A stretch of DNA of 64,000 bases from Gemmatimonadota bacterium (GTDB taxonomy: Bacteria; Gemmatimonadota; Gemmatimonadetes; Gemmatimonadales; Gemmatimonadaceae). A program made the translations under genes and the position numbers. Location of the stretch: contig JAQBQB010000030.1 in assembly GCA_028287235.1 (NCBI GenBank), positions 124,001 to 188,000 on the forward strand. The letters run 5' to 3'. The notes beneath the pieces were generated by a model. That model searched no databases. It saw only the letters and a program-made list of their open reading frames with translations, and had not been told where the DNA came from. Positions 57,499 through 64,000 of the stretch are shown in pieces. Numbering within the stretch: position 1 is the first letter of the stretch; every line of letters starts with the position of its first letter.

Positions 57499-58910
57499 TG
57501 CCCAAGTCCCTCTTCGCCGCCGCCGACGCGGACTTCCTCTCGCGCGACCAGGCCAAGGCGCTCGCCGACCACGTGCTGTCGTTCGCCAAGGCCGACGAGA
57601 CGCGCGTCAACATCGCCAGCGCGTGGAACGGCAACACGCGCTTCGCCGGCAACGAGATCACCACGAGCGGCGGTACCACCGACACCATCGTGACCGTGAC
57701 GTCCACGGTCGGCAAGCGCCGCGCGTCGGCGACGACGAACGTGCTCGACGACGCCAGCCTCGCGCGCACCGTGAGCTTCGCCGAGCAGCTCGCGCGTCTG
57801 AGCCCCGACGATCCGGAGCTCATGCCCGAGCTCGGACCGCAGCAGTACGCCACGGTCAACGGCTACTTCGACGGCACCGCGAACCTCACGCCGGAAATCC
57901 GCGCCGCCGCCGTGAAGCGCGCGATCGACACGGCGGAGCAGAGCGGCCGCGCCGGCGGAAATGTTTTTGTCGCGGGCTTTCTCCAGGCAAACGCGGGTGC
58001 GCAGGCCGTGGCAACGAGCCGCGGACTCTTCGCGTATCATCGCGGCACGAACGGCGATCTCGGAACCACCGTGCGCACGCCCGACGGAACGGGTTCCGGC
58101 TGGGCGCGCGCCGGCGCTCGGGACTGGAGCTCCGTCGATCCGGCCGCGGTCGGCCGCATCGCGGCGCAGAAAGCGGTGGCGAGCAAGACGCCCAAGGCGG
58201 TGGAACCCGGCCTCTATACAGTGATCCTCGAGCCGAACGCTGTCGCGCAGCTCATTCCACAGCTCGTCGGCTCCTTCAATGCGCGCGCCAACGACGAAGG
58301 GCGCGGCACGTTCAGCAAACAGGGCGGCGGTACGAAGCTCGGCGAGAAGATCGCCGACGAGCGCGTGACGATCTACTCCGATCCGGCCGACCCCGATCTG
58401 CTCGCACAGCCCTTCGCGCCCGATGGATTGCCGCTGCACCGTCTCGTCTACGTCGAGAACGGGATTCTCAAAAACTTCTCGTACGACCGGTACTGGGCGC
58501 AGAAGCAGGGGAAGCCTGCGACCGGCGGCGGTGGGGGACGCGGCGGCGGCGGCGGAGGAGGAGGTGGTGGTGGCGGCGGCGCCGGAATCAAATTCGTCGG
58601 CGGCACGAAGACGACCGAGGAGCTCATCGCCGGATGCGCGCGCGGCATCCTCGTCACGCACTTCTTCTACATCAACACCCTCGATCCGCGCACCGTGCTG
58701 CTCACCGGCCTCACGCGCGACGGAACCTTCCTCGTCGAGAAGGGAAAGATCACGCAGGCGGTGAAGAACTTCCGCTGGAACGAGAGTCCGCTCTTCATGC
58801 TGAACAAGATCGAGGAGATCGGCCGCGCGCAACGCACGGGCGCCGGGCAGGTGATGCCCTCGCTTCGCGTGAAGGACTTCAACTTTGCTTCGCTCTCAGA
58901 CGCGGTGTAG
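57498..58910 (+). CDS. TldE/PmbA-family protein with poly-glycine insertion
   Basis: The 470-residue partner of TldD. Family segments: WNGNTRFAGNEITTSGGTTD, DGTGSGWARAGARDWSSVD, DGLPLHRLVYVENGILKNFS, RNPxx-like EELIAGCARGILVTHFFYIN and GRAQRTGAGQVMPSLRVKDF. It has no metal motif, as expected for TldE. Between residues about 340 and 360 is a run of Gly (with one Arg), absent from the family. It has no signal of its own, so it may travel with TldD through Tat. Confidence 0.92.
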   Translation: MPKSLFAAADADFLSRDQAKALADHVLSFAKADETRVNIASAWNGNTRFAGNEITTSGGTTDTIVTVTSTVGKRRASATTNVLDDASLARTVSFAEQLARLSPDDPELMPELGPQQYATVNGYFDGTANLTPEIRAAAVKRAIDTAEQSGRAGGNVFVAGFLQANAGAQAVATSRGLFAYHRGTNGDLGTTVRTPDGTGSGWARAGARDWSSVDPAAVGRIAAQKAVASKTPKAVEPGLYTVILEPNAVAQLIPQLVGSFNARANDEGRGTFSKQGGGTKLGEKIADERVTIYSDPADPDLLAQPFAPDGLPLHRLVYVENGILKNFSYDRYWAQKQGKPATGGGGGRGGGGGGGGGGGGGAGIKFVGGTKTTEELIAGCARGILVTHFFYINTLDPRTVLLTGLTRDGTFLVEKGKITQAVKNFRWNESPLFMLNKIEEIGRAQRTGAGQVMPSLRVKDFNFASLSDAV

Positions 58911-58962
58911 CGCGGTCTGACGCGGTGTAACGCTCACCCGTTCGTCGGGAGCGAGCGCACGA

Positions 58963-59241
58963 TCAGATCCGCTTTTCGATCTTGCGCAGCGCGCGCAGCA
59001 ATGGCGTGAGGTCCCGCGTCGCGAGCTCCGGATGCTGGAGCTCGTCCGCTTCGGCTTGATGCAGACGCCGGCCGATCTGCGTGTCCGATGCTCCGCGCGC
59101 GAGGAGGTTGTACACCTCGTGCGCGTACGCGCCGTAGCCCGCCGGCGGCTCGGACTGCGAGCGCATGTCGCTCGGGTCCCATTGCTCGAGCAGCAGTTGT
59201 CCAATTTCCACTTCGAGCGCGGCGCGATCCTCGGCAGCCAT
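58963..59241 (-). CDS. Small conserved protein (DUF1871-like pattern)
   Basis: A 92-residue helical protein with IGQLLLEQWDPSDMRSQSEP, then GYGAYAHEVYNLLARGASDT and QIGRRLHQAEADELQHPELA. The WDP-near-N-terminus, YAHEVY and RGAS pattern matches small proteins often labelled DUF1871. Function is unknown. ATG 59241 is used because residues upstream of it do not look conserved. Confidence 0.7.
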   Translation of the reverse strand: MAAEDRAALEVEIGQLLLEQWDPSDMRSQSEPPAGYGAYAHEVYNLLARGASDTQIGRRLHQAEADELQHPELATRDLTPLLRALRKIEKRI

Positions 59242-59332
59242 GGTCACTCCAGGATGAGGGAAGAGCTCCAATCCCACCCGGTGAACACGCGGGTCAGCGC
59301 GCCGCGAAGTCAAGAGCGAGTCTTCGCCGATC

Positions 59333-59839
59333 TCACCAGCTCACGCCGAGTGTCAATTCCGTGGCGCTCGACCCGAACGACGATCCGATTCCCCGCACTC
59401 GCGCCTCAGCGCGCACGCCGAACCCGGTAAGCGGAATTCCGACGCGAATGCCCGCCGCCGCGGAGAGCGTGAAGTCGTTGCGGCGGGGGTCGGGACCACT
59501 CACGGCCCTGAACCAACCACCGCCGATTCCGATGTACGGCTTCACGAGCACGGGCAGAAGTTGCCACTGCAGCTGTGCTTCAGGAATCACGTACGTGCGA
59601 TGCACGCCGTTCTCGTTCGGGCGAAACACGCCGAGGCTTCCCTCGGCCACCGCGATCAGCAGCGGAATCTCCAGCCGCAGCGCGCCGAAAGGCGCCGTTC
59701 CCGTGCCCGAGAGATTGTAGTGCGACACTCCGCCCATCAGGCTCACGCTTGGAATGGGAAGCTGCGCGTGAGCGTGACGGGGAGCGAATAGGGCCGCCGC
59801 GGCGGCAAGGACGACGAATCGCGAAATGAGTCGAGGCAT
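59333..59839 (-). CDS. Exported beta-barrel-like outer-membrane protein
   Basis: A 168-residue protein with a signal peptide (FVVLAAAAALFAPRHAHA). The mature part alternates hydrophobic and polar residues in short strands (VSLMGGVSHYNLSGTGTAPF, VKPYIGIGGGWFR, AAGIRVGIPLTGFGVRAEAR) and ends in a C-terminal aromatic (GVSW), as in outer-membrane beta-barrels. No specific family is recognised. Confidence 0.75.
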   Translation of the reverse strand: MPRLISRFVVLAAAAALFAPRHAHAQLPIPSVSLMGGVSHYNLSGTGTAPFGALRLEIPLLIAVAEGSLGVFRPNENGVHRTYVIPEAQLQWQLLPVLVKPYIGIGGGWFRAVSGPDPRRNDFTLSAAAGIRVGIPLTGFGVRAEARVRGIGSSFGSSATELTLGVSW

Positions 59840-59893
59840 GGAACGCCCGTGCCGCGATTTTCGCGCCACCTGCCGAACCGGCCGGCGCACCGG

Positions 59894-60832
59894 TCAGAAC
59901 TCGAAGGGTTTTTCCGTCGCCATCGCCTGCCAGGCGCGCGCCACGCGCGCCGTCGGCAGCCACGCCGTGGGAAAACCTGGCGCCGGCCCCTCTGCCACCG
60001 GCGCGAACGTCTTCGACTTGAGATCTCCGATGAACCCCGACTTCGAGTCGAGTGCCACGAGCGCGGCGCCGTCGCCGAGCCGCATGGGCAGCACGTCGTC
60101 GAAGAAGGCGATCGACATGTCGCGCGACCGGCCGACGATGTGCGCCGCCGCCGGCTCCTCCGCCAACGCCCAGAGCGCGCCGGCGCGGCGGTTCACGGCG
60201 AACAATCCGACGATGGTGTTCGTGCGAAACTCGAGATCCTTGCCCCCAACGAAGAGAATGCCCGGCACCTCGCGCGCAGCGCGCGGCACCAGCGCCGAGT
60301 AGTAGATCCCACCCTTGTTGACGACGAACGCCGCTACGCGCTCCGGCTTCCATGCCGTGAACTCGTAGTTGAACTGTCCGCCCGCCGACATACCCCAGAA
60401 GACCAGCGGCGCGGCATTCAGCTCAGCGTGCTGCGCGCGCGCCGCGAGCTTCGAAAGCGCATCGAGCAGCGCCTGACCGCTGCCGCGTGACACGTTGACG
60501 TAGTCTTCGATGAAATTCTGATCGTGCGGCTTGTCGGTAAACCGACAGGCGATCACCGCGAGCTTGTGTCGCGCCGCGAACGCTTGCCACACGGTGTCTT
60601 GGGCCATCGCTCGTCCGTCGCCGTTCGAGCCGGGCACGAGCACCAGCGTTCCCCGCAGCGCGCCGGCGACGTTCGGCGTCCAGAACCGGAACTCCGCCTT
60701 GTCGTAGTTGTTGCCCGCCGGGATGGTTTCTTCGAGCAGCCCGGCCGCCGGCGTTTGCGCGGTGGCCGGGCGCAGCGCCGCAACGCCGAGCAGGAGCGCC
60801 GAGGCGAATCTATGGATGTTGTTGCCGAACAT
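59894..60832 (-). CDS. Secreted alpha/beta-hydrolase-like protein
   Basis: A 312-residue protein with a signal peptide (FASALLLGVAALRPATA) and an alpha/beta-hydrolase core. The nucleophile elbow is VFWGMSAGGQFNYEFTAWKP (Ser in GMSAGG), preceded by LVLVPGSNGDGRAMAQDTVW and followed by AFVVNKGGIYYSALVP. It probably acts as an esterase or carbohydrate esterase. Substrate unknown. Downstream on the same strand is the barrel-like protein. Confidence 0.8.
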   Translation of the reverse strand: MFGNNIHRFASALLLGVAALRPATAQTPAAGLLEETIPAGNNYDKAEFRFWTPNVAGALRGTLVLVPGSNGDGRAMAQDTVWQAFAARHKLAVIACRFTDKPHDQNFIEDYVNVSRGSGQALLDALSKLAARAQHAELNAAPLVFWGMSAGGQFNYEFTAWKPERVAAFVVNKGGIYYSALVPRAAREVPGILFVGGKDLEFRTNTIVGLFAVNRRAGALWALAEEPAAAHIVGRSRDMSIAFFDDVLPMRLGDGAALVALDSKSGFIGDLKSKTFAPVAEGPAPGFPTAWLPTARVARAWQAMATEKPFEF

Positions 60833-61013
60833 GTGTTCTCCTGTATGAGCCCTCTGTCATCCCGATGAGCAACGCAACGAGCTCGGGAGTGCTCAAGCTG
60901 CATGACCGGTTGGAGCGAGTCTAGAGAGGCGAGAGACGAGCCGAAGCGGAACTGTGAGCTGCCTCACGCGTCGCCCCTCTCGCCGGTTCCTTGTCAGAGA
61001 TATATTCTCCTCC

Positions 61014-61436
61014 ATGCGAGTGCTGTGCGTTGGCCGTCATCCGTTTCTGAGCGAGCATCTCGGACGGTTCTTCGAGAACCTCGGGGTCGACTGCATACCC
61101 TGCGTGGGATTGCGTGAGGCGTTGGACCTCGTGCCCACGATCGATCCCGACGCCGTGATCTGCGATTACGATCTGCTCGCTACGATGTCGCTGGCCGAGT
61201 GGGAGAGCGACCCGCTGCTGCGAGACATTCCCGTCATCGCCGTGAGTCTCACCAGGCATCCGGGTGAAGCGCATCTCATGGATGTGAACGGCATCGCCGG
61301 CTTCCTCTACTTGCCGACACTCCAGCCCGAGGATGCGCAGCGCGTGCTCGGCGCGGTGCGGCGGAAACGTGCCGGGATCAACCCGCCGGCCGCGCTTCCG
61401 TGGCCGGCCACGACACCACGCGCGCAACTCCATTGA
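61014..61436 (+). CDS. Receiver-like protein overlapping a histidine kinase gene
   Basis: A 140-residue receiver-type domain: MRVLCVGRHPFLSEHLGRFF, DAVICDYDLLATMSLAEWES, IPVIAVSLTRHPGEAHLMDV, GFLYLPTLQPEDAQRVLGAV. The phospho-acceptor Asp (ICDYD) is present, but the acidic pair and the Lys of the KP motif (here LPT) are missing, so it may not be phosphorylated. The 3' end overlaps the next kinase gene by 37 bp. A Pro/Ala tail of about 25 residues follows the domain. Confidence 0.8.
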   Translation: MRVLCVGRHPFLSEHLGRFFENLGVDCIPCVGLREALDLVPTIDPDAVICDYDLLATMSLAEWESDPLLRDIPVIAVSLTRHPGEAHLMDVNGIAGFLYLPTLQPEDAQRVLGAVRRKRAGINPPAALPWPATTPRAQLH

Positions 61437-62806
61437 CCGGTCCCGGAGCCGACGCTCCAACGTTCTTTTCAGCCAAGCGCTTGCTCGATGCGCTAGCCGC
61501 CACCAGCGCCGACGGCGCGCAGCGGCGCGTCATCCTTGGCAGTCTCGCCGATCGCGAGATCGACGCCACCATTCGCCGCGACGAGGGCGAGCTTCGCGTC
61601 GGATTTCCGAGCGCCGCGGCAACCGACGACAGCGAGCCGCTCCGCCGCTTGGCGCGCCAGCTCGCCGGCGAGAGCGACACGCCCGCACTGCTCGAGATCC
61701 TCTGCACCGCGGCGGCGGCGCAATGCGCGGCGAACGGCGCCGGTGTCCTCAAGGCGGTCTCTAATGAAGGCGAGCTGGTCGCCGCCGTGGGCCCGCTCAC
61801 CGTGGCGCGCGGGCGGCGCTTTGCGCTGCCTGGATCGCTCGCGCGCGAAGTGTTGCGGACGCGCGACGTGGTGTCCGTCACCGACTTCAGCAGCTCGGCG
61901 CGTCCGCTCGCGAAGGTGAGTCCGGAGTTGCGGGTCGGACCCATGCTGCTCGCGCCGCTCATCGCGCATGAGCTCATCCTCGGCGTGCTGGCGGTGACAC
62001 GCGACATCGGCGCGCCGCCCTTCTCGAAGCGCGAGGCACACCGGCTCCGCGCCATCGCCGATTACGCGGCGCTCGCGCTGTGGAAGGCCGAGTCGCTCGA
62101 GCAGGCACAGGCGGCTGATCGAGCGAAGAGCCGTTTTCTCGCCACGGTATCGCACGAGCTGCGTACGCCGCTCACCGCGCTGGCCGGTTACGAGGAGTTG
62201 CTCGTCGACCAGGTCATCGGCCCGCTCTCGGAGAGCCAGCTCGATGTGCTCGAACGCATGCGGTCGGTGACCCAGCACCTCGCGGCGGTGATCGAAGAGG
62301 TGCTCGCGTTCTCGAGCCTCGACGAAGGACGCGAGACGGTGCGGACCACCGACTTCCTCGCGGCAGATCTGGTTCACGCCGCGGCTGCGGTGATCGAGCC
62401 GCTCGCGCGCCAGAAGCACCTCGCCTTCAAGTCCATGGTTCCCGACGCGCCGCTCCGCATGACGAGCGACGTCGACAAGATCCGGCAGATCCTCGTCAAC
62501 CTCGCCGGGAACGCGGTCAAGTTCACCGACGCCGGCGAAGTGGGACTCGAGCTGCGCAGGAGAGATGGCGACGTTTGCTTCATCGTTCGCGACACGGGCA
62601 TCGGCATTGCCCGGCGCGACCTCGACCGTCTTTTCCGGCCGTTCGCCCAGCTCGATACCGGACTGACCCGCCGCCACGGCGGAACTGGGCTCGGCCTCTA
62701 TATCTCCCACCGATTGGCCGAGCTCCTCGGCGGCCGAATCGAGGTGGAATCCGAGCCCGGAAAGGGCTCGGCGTTCACGCTCGTTCTGCCAGGCGACGAG
62801 CCCTAA
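61400..62806 (+). CDS. Soluble GAF-domain sensor histidine kinase
   Basis: A 468-residue kinase without membrane helices. Residues 85-230 form a GAF-like sensor (ALLEILCTAAAAQCAANGAG, MLLAPLIAHELILGVLAVTR). HisKA has His252 ([20 protein letters not shown]). The ATPase domain has [33 protein letters not shown] and HGGTGLGLYISHRLAELLGG. A GTG start at 61400 is used inside the upstream gene. Signal and target are unknown; the overlapping receiver-like protein is a candidate partner. Confidence 0.92.
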   Translation: MAGHDTTRATPLTGPGADAPTFFSAKRLLDALAATSADGAQRRVILGSLADREIDATIRRDEGELRVGFPSAAATDDSEPLRRLARQLAGESDTPALLEILCTAAAAQCAANGAGVLKAVSNEGELVAAVGPLTVARGRRFALPGSLAREVLRTRDVVSVTDFSSSARPLAKVSPELRVGPMLLAPLIAHELILGVLAVTRDIGAPPFSKREAHRLRAIADYAALALWKAESLEQAQAADRAKSRFLATVSHELRTPLTALAGYEELLVDQVIGPLSESQLDVLERMRSVTQHLAAVIEEVLAFSSLDEGRETVRTTDFLAADLVHAAAAVIEPLARQKHLAFKSMVPDAPLRMTSDVDKIRQILVNLAGNAVKFTDAGEVGLELRRRDGDVCFIVRDTGIGIARRDLDRLFRPFAQLDTGLTRRHGGTGLGLYISHRLAELLGGRIEVESEPGKGSAFTLVLPGDEP

Positions 62807-62871
62807 GTCACGGCAGGATAGAGACGTCCGGCCCGTATCCCCTCCCTCCGGGCTCTCATTAGATTTGGGGC

Positions 62872-64000
62872 ATGTCCAGCCTCCCCATCACGGGCGTCTT
62901 CAACGACGGCTACATCGCGGATGTGTACGAGTCGTACCGCCGGGATCCAGCCTCCGTCGATGAATCGTGGCGCCAATTCTTCCGCGTCGCGGAACAGCTC
63001 GTTGGCGCGGGTGGCGCGCCGGGCGCGTACGACGCCTCTCTCCTTCGGAAAACGGCCGCCGCCGCGTCGCTCCTCGGGGCCATCCAGCGCCACGGCCATC
63101 TCGCCGTCCAGCTCGATCCCCTCGGGACCCCGCCTCCCGGCGCCGCCGAGCTGAAGCCGGAATTTCACGGCATCGCCGAAGCCGACCTGCGCCAGATCCC
63201 GGCGTCCGCGCTGGGTTACGACGGCGCCGGCACCGCGGCGGACGTCGTGCAGAAGATGCGCGAGTGGTACTGCGGCGCGATCGCATATGAGTTCGAGCAT
63301 CTCGGCGAAGAGGGCGAGCGGCAGTGGTTCCGCTCGACCATCCAGTCGGGCGAAGCGACGACTCCGCTCACCGACGGAGAGAAGCGCGCGCTCCTTCAGC
63401 GCCTCACCGACGTCGACGGCCTCGAGCGCTTCCTCGGCAAAGCCTACGTCAGCGTGAAGCGCTTCTCGATCGAAGGCGTCGATCTGCTCGTTCCCATGCT
63501 CGACGAGGCGATCGCCGCGGGTGCCAAGACCGGCGCGCGCGTCACGATCATCGGCATGGCGCACCGGGGGCGGCTCAACGTGCTCACCCACGTGATGGGC
63601 AAGTCGTATCGCGCGCTGCTCGAGGAGTTCGAAGGACATCATCCGGATACGAACGCCGAGAGTGACACCGGCGACGTGAAGTATCACAAGGGCTATCGCG
63701 GCACGCGTGACATTCCCGGCGCCGGCCAGGTCGAGATCGAGCTCATTCCAAATCCGAGCCATCTCGAGGTCGTGAATCCCGTCGTGGCAGGCATCGCCCG
63801 CGCGCGCCAACGCGTGAAGGGCGCCGCACCGAACACGCGCGACGAGCCCAGCGTGCTGCCCGTCGTCGTGCACGGCGACTCGTCGTTCCCGGGCGAAGGG
63901 GTCGTGCCCGAGACGCTCAACATGTCGCTCCTGCGCGGCTATCGCGTGGGCGGCACGCTGCACATCATCGCGAACAACCAGGTCGGCTTCACTACCGATC
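62872..64000 (+). CDS. sucA: 2-oxoglutarate dehydrogenase E1 component (5' part)
   Basis: My translation from ATG 62872 gives 376 codons open to the window end. The N-terminus FNDGYIADVYESYRRDPASV then DESWRQFFRVAEQLVG is the E1o N-terminal motif that docks to E2. The segments AYEFEHLGEEGERQWFRSTI, GMAHRGRLNVLTHVMGKSYR, KYHKGYRG and IPNPSHLEVVNPVVAGIARA match the thiamine-diphosphate E1 of the 2-oxoglutarate dehydrogenase complex (TCA cycle). The C-terminal half lies outside the window. Confidence 0.95.
   Translation, partial: MSSLPITGVFNDGYIADVYESYRRDPASVDESWRQFFRVAEQLVGAGGAPGAYDASLLRKTAAAASLLGAIQRHGHLAVQLDPLGTPPPGAAELKPEFHGIAEADLRQIPASALGYDGAGTAADVVQKMREWYCGAIAYEFEHLGEEGERQWFRSTIQSGEATTPLTDGEKRALLQRLTDVDGLERFLGKAYVSVKRFSIEGVDLLVPMLDEAIAAGAKTGARVTIIGMAHRGRLNVLTHVMGKSYRALLEEFEGHHPDTNAESDTGDVKYHKGYRGTRDIPGAGQVEIELIPNPSHLEVVNPVVAGIARARQRVKGAAPNTRDEPSVLPVVVHGDSSFPGEGVVPETLNMSLLRGYRVGGTLHIIANNQVGFTTD

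Overview
The window is high-GC bacterial chromosome, densely coded, with many 1-17 bp gene overlaps. Gene content (FliW, CheZ, a P5-less CheA, LytS/LytTR, MsrPQ, a poly-HAMP kinase, Gly/Arg-rich tracts in exported enzymes) and general sequence style suggest a flagellated Gemmatimonadota-like organism. That placement is my inference from family resemblance and no search was run. No rRNA, tRNA, CRISPR array, transposase or phage gene was recognised.

Positions 1-8498 hold a leftward flagellar basal-body and export operon: flgB, flgC, an unknown small gene, fliE, fliF, fliG, fliH, fliI, fliJ, a MotE-like gene and a partial fliK. The fliK product is unusual: an M15-type peptidase domain lies ahead of a hydrophobic AQV-repeat tract and the start of the FliK C-terminal domain. 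Next come a lipoprotein acetamidase and a sigma-54 activator, both leftward. The late flagellar genes follow rightward: flgL-fliW, fliC, fliD-fliS-fliT-like-fliS2, then flgM-cheY-cheZ-cheA. Sigma-28-type promoters precede flgL, fliC and flgM. The flagellin leader carries two tandem CsrA-type hairpins, matching a FliW/CsrA/flagellin control loop.

Positions 22180-45438 are mostly housekeeping and accessory genes: a TIGR01777 epimerase, a LytS/LytTR two-component pair, a Tat-exported amidase, a DUF1835 protein, an SPFH protein, a copper module (CopCD fusion plus YcnI), a response regulator, a DapA-like/epimerase/SufE operon, OsmC, a cupin-SDR pair, an MscS channel, RecQ, the periplasmic methionine sulfoxide reductase system MsrPQ, an RlmL-like methyltransferase, a duplicated DUF1259 protein and a MOSC protein. 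Two intergenic repeats stand out: a ~300 bp inverted repeat at 32593-32891, and a REP-like palindrome with tandem copies at 41761-41895.

Positions 45677-55858 form a tightly coupled signalling island: a soluble ~2330-residue hybrid kinase with twelve 92-residue HAMP-type repeats, GAF, kinase core and three receivers; then CheR, a CheB catalytic domain without receiver, and a receiver-PAS-kinase. No chemoreceptor or CheW is present. Positions 55906-64000 hold a TldD/TldE pair, small unknown genes, an outer-membrane-like protein, a secreted alpha/beta-hydrolase, a degenerate receiver overlapping a GAF histidine kinase, and the 5' end of sucA.
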